This document shows, one piece after another, positions 1 to 9,578 of a stretch of 64,000 nt of DNA (position 1 is its first letter; every line of letters begins with the position of its first letter). The DNA is from Oscillatoriaceae cyanobacterium Prado104 (GTDB lineage Bacteria > Cyanobacteriota > Cyanobacteriia > Cyanobacteriales > Microcoleaceae). The stretch lies in the NCBI GenBank assembly GCA_025454405.1, contig JALOON010000029.1, positions 62,001-126,000 of the forward strand, in the 5' to 3' direction. The translations under genes and the position numbers were made by a program. Under the pieces are notes generated by a model. The model did not search any database. It was not told the origin of the DNA and worked only from the letters and a program-made list of their open reading frames with translations.

Positions 1-130
1 GTCAGGTTGAGGGCTCGAGCGCTAATTTCTCCCCCTCCCCCATCTCCCGATCGATGTTGGTTTTTTGTTAAAGATTTGTAAACTGGTTAAGGAGTGCTTT
101 ACGCATCTAAATATTTTTTCGAGGAGTCCT

Positions 131-1075
131 ATGAAGCAGCTTGTAATTGCTGAGCGTGCCTGCCTGATTGCCCATATTGCGTCAATGGCTTTTGGATTGG
201 CAGGCTTACTGGTAGTCATACCCCATCCCGAGCTAGTGATGAGCTTGCCTCCTTTTGGGCAAACCTTGTTCCAGTGGGGGATGGCTGGGGGTGGAGTAGT
301 TTATATCATCTTCGGTGCAGCAGCGGTTGCTCTCTATGCCTATCGGACCTTGGGTTTAGGTGCTACTCTGACATTTTTGCTGCCTGCAGCGTGTTTATCC
401 TTGAGTAGCGAATTATTGGGAACCAGTACGGGTTTTCCCTTCGGTCACTATCACTATTTGAGCGGTTTGGGCTACAAAATTGCAGGGCTGGTGCCGTTTA
501 CAATTCCGCTGTCGTGGTTTTACCTGGGACTGGTTTGTTATGTAATTGCTCGGGCTGGATTGGGCGCGGGTCAAAGCGAATCCAACTGGGCGCGCCAAAT
601 CGGGGCGATCGCGCTGGGGGCCTTGTTGCTGACAGCTTGGGATTTCGTACTAGATCCGGCGATGAGCCAAACTTCTGTCCCATTTTGGGAGTTTGAGGAA
701 GTTGGGGCTTTCTTTGGGATGCCTTATCGCAATTTGGCAGGCTGGATGGGTACGGGGGCGCTGTTTATGTCCGTAGCAGCTTTCTGCTGGAGAAAAACTG
801 CGCTGCAATTCGATCGAGCTCAATTGAGTTTGCCCTTAATGGTTTATGTGGTAAATTTTGCTTTCGGAGCAATTATTACTGTAACTTCTTTAGATTCTCG
901 GTTCTGGTTCCCGACAGCCCTCGCTGTATTTCTGGGAGTCGTGCCGGCTTTAGCTTTGTGCTGGATGGCTAAACCAGCAGCAAGTGAGGTAACAGTCGCA
1001 ATTCCGTCTCTGGATTTACCTGCCGCGATCGAGGCTGAAATTCCCGTTCCGTCGGTTGGCGCTTTGCGCAAGTAA
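131..1075 (+). CDS. cruF: Carotenoid 1'-hydroxylase CruF (DUF422 family)
   Basis: The 314-residue product is an integral membrane protein with about seven to eight hydrophobic segments and the family motif around GTSTGFPFGHYHY, followed by a conserved WDFVLDPAM stretch. This matches the CruF/DUF422 carotenoid hydratases, which in cyanobacteria hydrate the 1',2' bond of gamma-carotene on the way to myxol glycosides; the function is assigned from the family. The frame is open upstream to 65, but GAGGAG at 121-126 lies just before the ATG at 131, so that start is preferred. The glycosyltransferase CruG often sits nearby but is not seen here. The stop runs directly into a repeat at 1076. Confidence 0.85.
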   Translation: MKQLVIAERACLIAHIASMAFGLAGLLVVIPHPELVMSLPPFGQTLFQWGMAGGGVVYIIFGAAAVALYAYRTLGLGATLTFLLPAACLSLSSELLGTSTGFPFGHYHYLSGLGYKIAGLVPFTIPLSWFYLGLVCYVIARAGLGAGQSESNWARQIGAIALGALLLTAWDFVLDPAMSQTSVPFWEFEEVGAFFGMPYRNLAGWMGTGALFMSVAAFCWRKTALQFDRAQLSLPLMVYVVNFAFGAIITVTSLDSRFWFPTALAVFLGVVPALALCWMAKPAASEVTVAIPSLDLPAAIEAEIPVPSVGALRK

Positions 1076-1139
1076 TATAGCAGTCCTCAATCATTCGTAA
1101 AAGTTGAGAAACCAGGTTTCTTAAAGAAACCTGGTTTCT
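1076..1139. repeat. Composite repeat: CTATAG-element end plus GAAACC hairpin
   Basis: Positions 1076-1101 match one terminus of the CTATAG-type element found complete near 50.6 kb and 62.2 kb. Positions 1107-1139 form an inverted repeat with 16-base arms around the single base at 1123 (arms AGAAACCAGGTTTCTT and its complement). It lies between the convergent genes cruF and cpcS, so it could also act as a bidirectional terminator. The hairpin core belongs to the GAAACC(C)GGTTTC family also present at 12.65-12.78 kb and 27.3 kb. Confidence 0.7.
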
Positions 1140-1157
1140 GACTGCACTCCTACTAAA

Positions 1158-1757
1158 TCACCAGCCCAAAGCTGAATAAAAATTGCTGGCTGCAGCCTTA
1201 TCCCCCGCCGCTTCACCTGCTGCATCCCCTTCAGACACAATCCGAACTTCCGTACAGAAAGTCGCCGTACTCGGGCCTCCAAAGCGCTTTACCGTACTCG
1301 TCCGCATCCGCACGTTCGGATTGGCAAACCAAAAACGCTCGATCGAACTCATCGTCTCGTATTCGGTAATCAGCAGCAATGCGTCCTCATCATCCATCTC
1401 AAAACGCCCCGCTACCGGTGCCGTTTCCGCATAGCCGCGTTCCCGCAACATCAAACCCTGTCGCGGATTCTCAGGATCGGGGACGATCGCAAATACCGTA
1501 GAACCTTTGTGATTTTCATCCTCCTTATCCCAAGACATCGAGCCGTTCCAAGTTACAAAAGCTCCGCCGGCAGCGCGACTCGGATCTACTGAGTGCAGCT
1601 TGCAAATCTCGGCCACTCGCTCGTCATCTGCAGCCAGCGCCGTGACTTGAATGTTTGAATCCCCGATCTCCGCTTGGCGAAAAGCCAGGTGGTGAGTGCT
1701 GCGCTGCGATCGCCACTCCCCAGCACTGCTTTGAAAAAACTCCATTGCATCCATCAT
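1158..1757 (-). CDS. cpcS: Phycobiliprotein lyase, CpcS/CpeS family
   Basis: The 199-residue protein begins MMDAMEFFQSSAGEWRSQR and has the lipocalin-like sequence typical of CpcS bilin lyases, including a central SMSWD segment, IERFWFANPNVRMR and a C-terminal NFYSALGW-like end. These lyases attach phycocyanobilin to the conserved Cys-84-type site of phycobiliprotein beta and allophycocyanin subunits. Codon 2 is also ATG, so translation may start at 1754. It is divergent from nblA, with about 250 bases between, so an assembly factor and a degradation factor for the same complex share one intergenic region. The C-terminal GDAAGEAAGDKAAA segment looks like a low-complexity insertion. Confidence 0.85.
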   Translation of the reverse strand: MMDAMEFFQSSAGEWRSQRSTHHLAFRQAEIGDSNIQVTALAADDERVAEICKLHSVDPSRAAGGAFVTWNGSMSWDKEDENHKGSTVFAIVPDPENPRQGLMLRERGYAETAPVAGRFEMDDEDALLLITEYETMSSIERFWFANPNVRMRTSTVKRFGGPSTATFCTEVRIVSEGDAAGEAAGDKAAASNFYSALGW

Positions 1758-1827
1758 AAATAGCTCCTTTGGCTGAGGCTTCCCGATTTTTTTTCTTTTT
1801 CATCATAGAACTACCCCCCCACTTAGG

Positions 1828-1842
1828 TGTAGTTTTGCTACA
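1828..1842. promoter_or_regulatory. Palindrome between cpcS and nblA, possible operator
   Basis: The sequence reads TGTAG, five bases, CTACA, a perfect 5+5 palindrome in the shared upstream region of cpcS and nblA. It resembles an NtcA site (GTA-N8-TAC) but the spacing between GTA and TAC is seven, not eight, so an NtcA call is not supported. Downstream, TTGGAC at 1867-1872 and TATGAT at 1891-1896 (18 bases apart) could be a sigma-70-type promoter for nblA. Confidence 0.3.
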
Positions 1843-2010
1843 AAGATGAGTCCGAAAATGTACACCTTGGACAGATTGTCAAGCTAATGTTATGATAGTT
1901 TACAATATAGGGAACAGAACAAATCCCGCCAAACGTCATTCCGATCTATCTGGTAAGTCTATCTCGCAAGGATCGATCGACCTCACGTAGCAAACTGGAG
2001 GAGCAATTAT

Positions 2011-2178
2011 ATGGATATGCCTACAAGTCTCAGCATGGAGCAGCAGTTCAAATTGCAAGTGCTGCGCGAACAAGTAAAAAGCTTGACCCTAGACCAAGCT
2101 CAGGAATACCTGATCGAAGTCATGCGCCAAAACATGGTTAAAGAGAACATTCTCAAGCATTGGATGAAAACAAGTTGA
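2011..2178 (+). CDS. nblA: Phycobilisome degradation protein NblA
   Basis: This 55-residue ORF reads MDMPTSLSMEQQFKLQVLRE and continues with SLTLDQAQEYLIEVMRQ and a C-terminal ILKHWMKTS. That is the NblA family: a small helical adaptor that binds phycobiliproteins and delivers them to the Clp protease during nutrient starvation. A strong ribosome binding site (GGAGGAG at 1997-2003) precedes the ATG. Length and both conserved helices are normal. A decayed partial copy follows about 40 bases downstream. Confidence 0.92.
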   Translation: MDMPTSLSMEQQFKLQVLREQVKSLTLDQAQEYLIEVMRQNMVKENILKHWMKTS

Positions 2179-2218
2179 TATGCTCCCCAGTGTAAAACGC
2201 ACGGGGATTCTCAGAATC

Positions 2219-2318
2219 GCTTCTGAACCCCAGACCAAGCTCAGAAATACCCGATCGAAGTGATGCGCCCAAAAATATTAAATAGAACATTCTCAAGTAT
2301 GGGATGAAGAAAATGTAA
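2219..2318 (+). pseudogene. Decayed 3' fragment of an nblA duplicate
   Basis: This stretch aligns with the 3' half of nblA (2081-2178). It shares GACCAAGCTCAG, ATCGAAGT, ATGCGCC and AGAACATTCTCAAG, with scattered substitutions. Read in the nblA frame it gives DQAQKYPIEVMRP and then shifts frame by a one-base loss near the block equivalent to GTTAAAGAG. No start codon or 5' half is present. The rest of the gap to 2674 shows nothing convincing. Confidence 0.75.
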
Positions 2319-2674
2319 TGGCTGCGATCGGCCGCGATACTCGGTTTGGAAAACTCAAACTAAATATTGGAAAATTTATCCCCGCGCCTAATTCATGAGT
2401 AGGAGTGGGGATATTAATTTGCGGTTTGTAGTTTTGATTTTGAATCAGTCGAATCCCAATATTTCCTAGGGACACGGCTCTGCCGTTTTTTGACAATTTT
2501 AGGCAACAGTATGTTAAACCGCCGTATATCTTAAAGCATAGAAATTACTGCTGTCAGATGTATCTGGCGACCGAGGTTAAGGCCGATCGCATATCGGACA
2601 ATAAATGCTGAAGACAAAAGCAGATTAAAGCCTGCCTCATGTCTTAACCAGAGAAATAAATTGAGGTACTAGCC

Positions 2675-3358
2675 GTGCTTTTTCACAAAAAAGAATTAAT
2701 GTCTGCGGTAAAAGTAGACGAAGCAAACCCCCGATTTGCTCAATTGCTGCTCGAACAATTTGGCGGAGCAACAGGAGAACTGACAGCAGCTTTGCAATAC
2801 TGGGTGCAGTCCTTTCACTGTGAAAATCCGGGCATGAAAGATATGCTGCAAGATATTGCGATCGAGGAATTCAGCCACTTAGAAATGGTGGGCAGACTGA
2901 TAGAAATGCACACCAAAAACACTGACCAAACAGACGCTTACAAAAGCACTTTGTTTGCCGTGCGCGGTGTGGGTCCGCACTTGCTAGACAGCCAAGGTCA
3001 AGCTTGGACTGGCGCTTACGTTAACGAAGGCGGCGATATCGTTCGCGATTTGCGCGCTAATATCGGTGCTGAAGCTGGAGCTCGCCAAACCTACGAAGAA
3101 TTGATTAAACTGGCACCGGATACGGGAACTAAAGAGACGCTGCATTTTCTGCTAACTCGCGAGATTTCCCACACTCAAATGTTCATGAAAGCTCTCGAAT
3201 CTTTAGGCAAACTTACCGATCCGCTGTTCGGGAACATTCCGCCAGATTCGACCGTGGATCTTTACTTTAACTTGTCAGCAAACGGCAAGGACGAACGGGG
3301 ACCGTGGAATTCTGAACCTACTTTCAAATACATCGCCGATCCGTCTCCGAAAGGTTAA
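2675..3358 (+). CDS. Manganese (non-heme) catalase
   Basis: The 227-residue protein is a full-length dimanganese catalase that disproportionates hydrogen peroxide. The metal ligands are visible: E35 in GGATGEL, E65 and H68 in IEEFSHLEM, E133 in GAEAGARQ and H166 in REISHTQMF. The 33-residue spacing of the last pair matches the known enzymes. Translation starts at GTG 2675, which keeps the family N-terminus (MLFHKKEL) and follows TTGAGGT at 2660-2666. The ATG at 2699 would delete the conserved start. It is probably a single transcription unit. Confidence 0.93.
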   Translation: MLFHKKELMSAVKVDEANPRFAQLLLEQFGGATGELTAALQYWVQSFHCENPGMKDMLQDIAIEEFSHLEMVGRLIEMHTKNTDQTDAYKSTLFAVRGVGPHLLDSQGQAWTGAYVNEGGDIVRDLRANIGAEAGARQTYEELIKLAPDTGTKETLHFLLTREISHTQMFMKALESLGKLTDPLFGNIPPDSTVDLYFNLSANGKDERGPWNSEPTFKYIADPSPKG

Positions 3359-3574
3359 TCTAATAGTCGATCGATTGACAGTTGACAGTTGACAGTCGAT
3401 CGATTGACCACTTTTGACAGGGGAGAATCAAGCCAATCGCAGGTCAATGGAAAACTTTCAGGGCTGAAGTGCGAGTACCGCTATCCAGACCTCGCTGTCA
3501 ACTTTCCGCTGTTTCAGCTCGCAACAGTGTTATAATTATTTAAAATTCCGATCGACCGTTAACATTACATCTTA

Positions 3575-4339
3575 TTGAAATTGCGATCGACCTACTTATT
3601 AGTCTCGCACGGCAGTCGCGACCCCCGACCTCAAATAGCCCTGGAACACCTAGCCAAGTTGCTCGCTCAAAATTTGGCTGATTCGAGCTGTGGGGTTATT
3701 CCCTCTTTCCCCAAAGTGGGAACTGCTACCTTAGAATTGGGTCCGGCACCCCTGCACGAACAAATTTGCAGTTTTGGCGAACATACTCTCTCCCTCGGAC
3801 TGACAGAAATTCAAATTCTGCCAGTATTTTTATTAGCTGGCGTTCACGTTACAGCAGACATCCCCGCACAGGTAGAAATTGCGAAACAAGCCTTTTCTTC
3901 TCATCTAAACATTACCCTGCGATCGCATTTGGGTTCCCAAAAAACAGGCTTAACCAATTTGGTAAAAACTCAGATGCAAGAGATTGCTTTTTTGCCAAAT
4001 TTGCGACCGCCAGCATGGATTTTGCTATCTCACGGCAGCCGCCAACCCGGAGGTAATTTGACAGTTGAAGAAATAGCTAGCAAAATTGGCGCACAGACAG
4101 CATACTGGTCAATAAAGCAAAGTTTGGCAGAAAAAATTGAGAGTTTAGTTCGCGGCGGACAGCAACAAATAGGAATTGTGCCATACTTCTTATTTAATGG
4201 AGGAATTACAGATGCGATCGCCCGCGGTGTCGAACAATTACAACAGCAATTTCCCCAAACGGAAATTCATCTGGCAAATCCTCTAGGTGCCAGCTTACAA
4301 TTAGCAGAATTAATCGGTGAGTTAATCGCTTCTCGATAA
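3575..4339 (+). CDS. sirB: Sirohydrochlorin chelatase (CbiX/SirB type)
   Basis: The 254-residue protein has two CbiX-type half domains, each opening with a SHGSR motif: LLVSHGSRDPRP near residue 12 and ILLSHGSRQPGG near residue 152. These carry the histidines expected to bind the metal. The chelatase inserts iron into sirohydrochlorin to make siroheme (or cobalt in the cobalamin branch); here the adjacent cobA favours siroheme. The start is TTG at 3575; no ATG lies between it and the conserved motif. The gene is followed by a repeat and then cobA in the same direction. Confidence 0.85.
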   Translation: MKLRSTYLLVSHGSRDPRPQIALEHLAKLLAQNLADSSCGVIPSFPKVGTATLELGPAPLHEQICSFGEHTLSLGLTEIQILPVFLLAGVHVTADIPAQVEIAKQAFSSHLNITLRSHLGSQKTGLTNLVKTQMQEIAFLPNLRPPAWILLSHGSRQPGGNLTVEEIASKIGAQTAYWSIKQSLAEKIESLVRGGQQQIGIVPYFLFNGGITDAIARGVEQLQQQFPQTEIHLANPLGASLQLAELIGELIASR

Positions 4340-4342
4340 TGG

Positions 4343-4406
4343 TTCGTAGTGCGGACTTAAGTCCGCAACAGGGGAGTGGACTTAAGTCCGCACTACAAAC
4401 TAATCT
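4343..4406. repeat. GGACTTAAGTCC palindrome pair (dispersed family)
   Basis: Two copies of the palindrome GTGCGGACTTAAGTCCGC occur in opposite orientation, ending in CACTACAAAC, in the sirB-cobA gap. The same family recurs near 17.3, 27.2, 27.7, 39.25, 44.94, 55.5 and 55.9 kb. Confidence 0.8.
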
Positions 4407-4483
4407 TATCGGTCTTGAGACCGAACACAAGAGCGATCGAAATCGACCGAAAAGATCCAGAGAACACTAAGGAAGCAAGCTAA

Positions 4484-5242
4484 ATGTCTTTAGGCAAGGT
4501 ATATTTAGTAGGTGCAGGTCCCGGAGATCCGGGTTTGATGACACTGAAAGGAAAAAGTCTTTTAGAGTGTGCGGATGTCGTGATTTATGATGCTTTAGTC
4601 AGCCCGCAAATTTTAGCGACAATCAACCCGCAAGCAGAGCGAATTGATGCGGGGAAACGCAAAGGCCGCCACTCGCTAATCCAAGATGAAACAACTCAGT
4701 TATTGATAGATAAAGCGCAAGAAAATGCGATAGTTGTCCGCCTCAAGGGAGGAGATCCGTTTATCTTCGGCCGCGGGGGCGAAGAAATGGAAGATTTAGT
4801 CAAAGCTGGCGTGTCAGTAGAAGTAGTGCCGGGTGTCACTTCTGGAATCGCAGCACCTGCTTATGCGGGAATTCCTTTAACCCATCGATCGTACAGTTCA
4901 TCTGTCACTTTTGTTACCGGCCACGAATCAGCAGGAAAATACCGACCCGAGGTAAATTGGCAGGCGATCGCTCGCGGCTCGGAAACTATTGTAATATACA
5001 TGGGAATTCACAATTTGCCTTACATTGTCGGTCAGTTAATCGCTGCGGGATTGAGTGGAGAAACGCCAATAGCTTTAGTGCGTTGGGGAACTCGTGCAGA
5101 ACAGGAAGAATTAATCGGAAACTTGTCAGGAATTGTCGAACAAGTTGAAGCAACAGGATTTGCCGCTCCCGCGATCGCAGTTATCGGTAATGTGGTAAAT
5201 TTGCACTCAATATTATCTGGCTGCCGTCCCGTTATTGTGTAA
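4484..5242 (+). CDS. cobA: Uroporphyrinogen-III C-methyltransferase
   Basis: The 252-residue protein is a single-domain SUMT. It has the N-terminal [15 protein letters not shown] loop, the [16 protein letters not shown] motif, VVPGVTSG and PLTHR, all hallmarks of the family. It methylates uroporphyrinogen III at C2 and C7 using SAM to give precorrin-2, the branch point to siroheme and cobalamin. GGAAG upstream of ATG 4484 supports the start. It lies behind sirB on the same strand, consistent with a small siroheme unit. No CysG-type dehydrogenase domain is fused. Confidence 0.94.
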   Translation: MSLGKVYLVGAGPGDPGLMTLKGKSLLECADVVIYDALVSPQILATINPQAERIDAGKRKGRHSLIQDETTQLLIDKAQENAIVVRLKGGDPFIFGRGGEEMEDLVKAGVSVEVVPGVTSGIAAPAYAGIPLTHRSYSSSVTFVTGHESAGKYRPEVNWQAIARGSETIVIYMGIHNLPYIVGQLIAAGLSGETPIALVRWGTRAEQEELIGNLSGIVEQVEATGFAAPAIAVIGNVVNLHSILSGCRPVIV

Positions 5243-5263
5243 GTGCGCCACCATCAATAATAG

Positions 5264-5340
5264 CAGTAAGGTGCGCGCTGCGCACCCTACATCTCAGCAT
5301 AGATCCGAGTAGTAAGGTGCGCACTGCGCACACTACATCT
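5264..5340. repeat. GGTGCGCNCTGCGCACC palindromes
   Basis: Two copies of AAGGTGCGCRCTGCGCAC lie in tandem, each followed by a CTACATCT-like tail. Members of the same family are seen near 14.38, 21.37, 25.75-25.91, 44.24, 50.42 and 51.87 kb. Confidence 0.75.
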
Positions 5341-5390
5341 ATTGAAAAACAACTAATAACTAATGACTAATAACTAATGACTGCTAACTG

Positions 5391-6872
5391 ATGACAAAAA
5401 GATTTAAAACAGGAGTTAAATGGCTGATTTGGTCAGCAATTATAACTCTAACCGGTGCAGGTGGCATCTTCGCCTACGGCTGGTATCAAAACCGACCGCC
5501 CGAACCTATATCGGTGCGCATCATGCAAGTGAAAACAGGCACGATCGAAGATACAATTAATGAAAGTGGCACAGTAGAACTCGGAGACCAACAAACTCTC
5601 AAATCTCCATCGGAAAGTGCCGTAGATAAAATATTAGTAGCACCGGGCGATCGCATCGAATTAGGTCAACCATTAATTATTTTGCGCAATTTTCAGCGAG
5701 AAACCATCCTCGCCAAACAAAAACTAGAAATTCAAAAACAAAAACTGACGATCGAAACCAACGTTCAAAAAATAGCAGAAGCTTCCGAAAAACTCAAAAT
5801 AGCCCAACAAAACCTCAACGAATTTATCAGCAAACAAAACCCGCAATTGCTGGAGATCGAGAAACTAGAAATAAATTTAGCAAACAACCGCAAAAAATCT
5901 GTTGAAGAAGCAGAAAAACTCGCTGCAGAAGAACGCAAATTAACAGAACTGCAAGCCTTGCTGCAGAGGGGATTTATAGCAGGAAATGAAGTGCGATCGC
6001 AAGAAGACTCGGTACGCAACGCTCGATCGATTTTGCGGGAAGCACAATTTACAGTCAGCACTAATATAGTCGAAATCCAAAGCCTGCAACTTCAGAGACA
6101 ACAGAAAAAACAAGAATTAGAAGAACAGCTAGCCCCTGCTGCATCCGAACTCCGCCAAGCCGAATTAGAACTCAGCAGAAACGAACGCGAACTTCAGCGC
6201 TTAGAAGTTGAATATAAAGAGAAACAACAAGAAATAAAAAATGATATTGTTGCCGCACCGATAACTGGAAAGATTCTCGACATTAGTGTCAAAAATGGTG
6301 ACGGAGTGAAGCTGGGAGACAACTTGCTAACAGCAGGAAATCCAGAAGAAGAATTGGTGAAACTCCAACTTTCTACCTTGAATGCAGGGCGAGTCAAACC
6401 CAACCAACTAGCTAGAATCAGCGTTATCGGCCCAAATCCCAAACAGTTTTTAGGAAGGGTAGAAAAATTGTCCCTGCAAGCAGTTCCCTCCGAAAATCAA
6501 GGAAACAACCGAGGACAATCAGGATCGGCAGCAGTGCCCGCAACTGTAAAACTTAACAATCCCAGCAGCACATTAATTCCCGGAAGTCAAGTTAATATCG
6601 AAATAGTTTTAAAGCAGCGGGAAAATGTGGTTGTTTTGGATACGGAAGCTGTCGTGCGATCGGAATCAAAGCCGTTTGTTTGGGTGCGAGACAGTCAGGG
6701 AAAGGCTCAAAAAAGGTTAGTTACTATAGGTTTGGAGGGACTTACTCAAGTTGAAATTATATCGGGTTTGCGATCGGGGGATAAAGTAGTAATTGCTCCT
6801 CCCGAACCTCCTTTAAAACCTGGAATGCCCGTTGAAGAAGAGGCAAAAGACAAGCCGAAAGAGGAAAGCTAA
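5391..6872 (+). CDS. HlyD-family periplasmic adaptor (membrane fusion protein)
   Basis: The 493-residue protein has one N-terminal transmembrane segment (about 12-32), a lipoyl-like half (GDRIELGQPLIIL), a very long coiled coil (about 100-285, rich in Glu, Gln, Lys and Leu) and a second lipoyl and beta-barrel part (APITGKILDISVKNGDGV). This is the HlyD/MacA/DevB architecture, which links an inner membrane ABC or RND pump to an outer membrane duct. No ABC permease, ATPase or TolC gene is adjacent, so its partner and substrate are unknown. The C-terminal 15 residues are charged and low in complexity. Confidence 0.82.
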   Translation: MTKRFKTGVKWLIWSAIITLTGAGGIFAYGWYQNRPPEPISVRIMQVKTGTIEDTINESGTVELGDQQTLKSPSESAVDKILVAPGDRIELGQPLIILRNFQRETILAKQKLEIQKQKLTIETNVQKIAEASEKLKIAQQNLNEFISKQNPQLLEIEKLEINLANNRKKSVEEAEKLAAEERKLTELQALLQRGFIAGNEVRSQEDSVRNARSILREAQFTVSTNIVEIQSLQLQRQQKKQELEEQLAPAASELRQAELELSRNERELQRLEVEYKEKQQEIKNDIVAAPITGKILDISVKNGDGVKLGDNLLTAGNPEEELVKLQLSTLNAGRVKPNQLARISVIGPNPKQFLGRVEKLSLQAVPSENQGNNRGQSGSAAVPATVKLNNPSSTLIPGSQVNIEIVLKQRENVVVLDTEAVVRSESKPFVWVRDSQGKAQKRLVTIGLEGLTQVEIISGLRSGDKVVIAPPEPPLKPGMPVEEEAKDKPKEES

Positions 6873-6919
6873 AGACAAGCCAAGCGAGTAAGCGAGTACC
6901 ACTGGTTATTCACTGGTAT

Positions 6920-7060
6920 TACTGGTTTTTTACTGGTTCCCAGGCTGTGCCTGGGAACCCATGTCTAGAGGCTCTGCCTCGCGTGCGTGCCTGTTGAAAA
7001 CGCGAGGCAGAGCCTCGGGATCTGCGTTACCAGGCACAGCCTGGTAACGAGTACGCGAGT
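6920..7060. repeat. GTTACCAGGC / GCCTGGTAAC repeat cluster
   Basis: Inverted repeats include CCCAGGCTGTGCCTGGG near 6940, GAGGCTCTGCCTCGCG paired with CGCGAGGCAGAGCCTC near 6968-7018, and GTTACCAGGCACAGCCTGGTAAC near 7026. Related hairpins occur at about 29.62 kb and 37.22-37.26 kb. The cluster lies between convergent genes and may act as a terminator. Confidence 0.7.
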
Positions 7061-7146
7061 ACAAACAAGTACAAAATCTCAAATCGCCAATCTCAAATCC
7101 TAAATCTCCCCAATCTAAAATCTCAAATCTAAAACCTCAAATCCCC

Positions 7147-9399
7147 TCACCTGGCTACTTCCCGCATATAATCCCCCCACAATTGAGCCGCATTCGCACT
7201 CCCTCCGCCAGTCGCAGAATTATCGTCATTTCCCAACCACACTCCTGTTGCCAGTTGCTGGCTCGGAATGTAACCGACAAACCACAAATCTTTATTATCA
7301 TTAGTCGTGCCGGTTTTTCCCGCTTCTCCCAATCCCAAAGCAGCGCGGCTGCCCGTACCTCCCCGCACCACGCCTTGCAGCATATCAGTCATCGTATCCG
7401 CTACGTTTTCAGAAACTAGCTGGCGGTTGGCAATGGGATCTTTTTGGTAGTCGTAAATCACCCGACAACTTTTAAAATCATTGCGATTTTTGCAATCGCT
7501 GCTATCAATAATTCGCCGGATGGCGTGGGCGCGATTCCCCAAACCCCGATTTGCCAAAACTCCGAACGCGCCTGTTAGTTCCAGCACGTTAACTTCACTT
7601 TCACCCAATACTAAACCGGGAGTCGATCGCAACGGTGAAGTAATCCCCAAACGCTTTGCCATTGCCACTACTCGATCTAAACCGACATCCTGCGCCACTC
7701 GCAAAGCAACTGAATTTTCCGACTGCGCTAAACCCCGATACAGATCGATATTGCCGCTGCTTCTTTCGCAGCCGCTGTAACTTTGTCCGCCCCAATTAAG
7801 TGGCGCGCAAGAATAAGTTTTATCTGGCGGTATTCCCTGTTCTAAAGCTGCCGCATAAGCAAAAACTTTAAAAGTCGATCCCGGCTGTCTCAAAGCTTGC
7901 GTTGCCCGATTGAACTGACTTTGCAAATAATCTACACCGCCGACTAAAGCTAAAACTTCTCCGGTTTGTGTATTGATAGTTACCAGGGCTCCTTGAGAAA
8001 ATCCGGCACTTGCCCCCGCATTTTCCACCGCCGTCCTCAAGGAATTTTCCGCAACTCTTTGCAGGCCGGGATTCAAACCAGTTTCTACGATAAAGTTGCC
8101 TTCTCTCGCTAATTGTTCGCCGAGTAAAAACTCCAATTCATCAAATACATAACTGTAGAAATAAGGCGCGATCGTACTTTGCAAAAATTCCCGCGCCTTC
8201 GGATTGATTTCAATGCGCGATCGCCTCGCCCGATCGGCCTCCTCCTGAGAAACGCTTCCCATAGCGCGCATCCGTTCGATGACGCGATCGCGGTACTCTA
8301 CCGCTAGCTGATAGTTTTGAATCGGATTGAAGCTATTCGGAGCGGGCAAAATTCCCACCAAAGTTGCAGCCTCGGATAAATTCAAATTCTTCGCCGACTT
8401 GCCAAAATAAAACCGCGCCGCATCTTCAAAACCGTAAAGGTTAATCCCCAAAAACACCCGATTTAAATAAGTTAAAAGCAGCTCATTTTTGCTATAATAA
8501 TTCTCCAGTTTCAAAGCAACAACTGCTTCGCGCAACTTGCGTCCGGCGGAATCTTGAGTTCCTACATAATCTCGGAACAAACTCCGCGCCAACTGTTGGG
8601 TAATCGTGCTGCCGCCTTCGCGAATTCCGCCACCGCGAACGTTAGTTAACAGCGCGCGCAAAACCCCGATCGGATCTACTCCCAAATGCCAATTGTAACG
8701 GCTGTCTTCCGAAGCAATAACCGCCTTCGCCAAATAAGGAGAAAAATCGCTCAATGCCTTGAGTTCTACATGAGCGTTATTCTGAGGCGGACGCAGCGGA
8801 GTTTGGCCGTCGCGGGCGTAAACAATCACCGGCCCGTTAATACTTCTCGGCAGGGGACGCACTTGAAATTTTGTCGATTCAATCCCTACTAACAGCGCGA
8901 TCGCAGCAGTAATTCCGCTAGCGCCGTAAAAACCGTAGCGCAAAAATTTCAAGTAGAAAGGCGGCGGATCTACGTACTGAATTCTCACAGCGGCGGCGAG
9001 TTCTGGCGGTCCCAAAGTAAAGATATCGCCGTGACGCAGGGAAATACTTTTAATGCGTCTTTTGCCGCGATAAATGCCATTAGTAGAGTCTTCATCTCTG
9101 AGTAAAAAAGGAGTGCCGCGGCGGGCATCTCGCGACAGAGATAAATGTACGTGGCTGACAACCGGATTGCGAACTACAATATCAGAAGCTTTGGACGATC
9201 GACCCAACAAATACCGTTCGCCCAACAGCGGATAAACCTCAGCTTTGTCAGCACCGGCATCCTGCACCCACAGTTCGGGTACTTTCGCATTGGGCTTCAG
9301 CACTAGCTGGTTAAAATTAACCTTGGCAATAGTCTGGACTGCTTGGGAAATTGCACCCAAGACGGTTTGAGGTTTGCGTGGCGGCTGGGGTGAAGTCAT
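7147..9399 (-). CDS. Class A penicillin-binding protein with N-terminal FHA domain
   Basis: The protein has 750 residues when started at ATG 9399. The longer frame to 9450 only adds residues from a repeat. Residues 45-140 form an FHA domain with GRSS and SHVHL phosphothreonine-binding signatures. A transmembrane segment follows at about 155-173. The GT51 glycosyltransferase has SEDSRY (E231) and [14 protein letters not shown] (261-274). The transpeptidase has STFK (508-511), SEN (560-562) and KTGT (695-698). It polymerises and crosslinks peptidoglycan; the FHA domain suggests control by a Ser/Thr kinase. All catalytic motifs are intact. Confidence 0.93.
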   Translation of the reverse strand: MTSPQPPRKPQTVLGAISQAVQTIAKVNFNQLVLKPNAKVPELWVQDAGADKAEVYPLLGERYLLGRSSKASDIVVRNPVVSHVHLSLSRDARRGTPFLLRDEDSTNGIYRGKRRIKSISLRHGDIFTLGPPELAAAVRIQYVDPPPFYLKFLRYGFYGASGITAAIALLVGIESTKFQVRPLPRSINGPVIVYARDGQTPLRPPQNNAHVELKALSDFSPYLAKAVIASEDSRYNWHLGVDPIGVLRALLTNVRGGGIREGGSTITQQLARSLFRDYVGTQDSAGRKLREAVVALKLENYYSKNELLLTYLNRVFLGINLYGFEDAARFYFGKSAKNLNLSEAATLVGILPAPNSFNPIQNYQLAVEYRDRVIERMRAMGSVSQEEADRARRSRIEINPKAREFLQSTIAPYFYSYVFDELEFLLGEQLAREGNFIVETGLNPGLQRVAENSLRTAVENAGASAGFSQGALVTINTQTGEVLALVGGVDYLQSQFNRATQALRQPGSTFKVFAYAAALEQGIPPDKTYSCAPLNWGGQSYSGCERSSGNIDLYRGLAQSENSVALRVAQDVGLDRVVAMAKRLGITSPLRSTPGLVLGESEVNVLELTGAFGVLANRGLGNRAHAIRRIIDSSDCKNRNDFKSCRVIYDYQKDPIANRQLVSENVADTMTDMLQGVVRGGTGSRAALGLGEAGKTGTTNDNKDLWFVGYIPSQQLATGVWLGNDDNSATGGGSANAAQLWGDYMREVAR

Positions 9400-9578
9400 C
9401 CGATTTGAGATTTGAGATTTGAGATTTGCCTTGCACCATTCTACTCGCAACTTCTCTAGGACTCGCGCAAAAAACGCTGTTTCTGGGAAAAATCGTCGAT
9501 TGATGCCTGAGATATTGATGCAAAAACCAGGTTTTTTACTCTAAAAGTGTAAGTTCTATTATAGCGATCGACAATTCC

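Noticed and set aside
1828-1842. NtcA site before nblA
   Set aside because: GTA and TAC are seven bases apart, not the eight needed.
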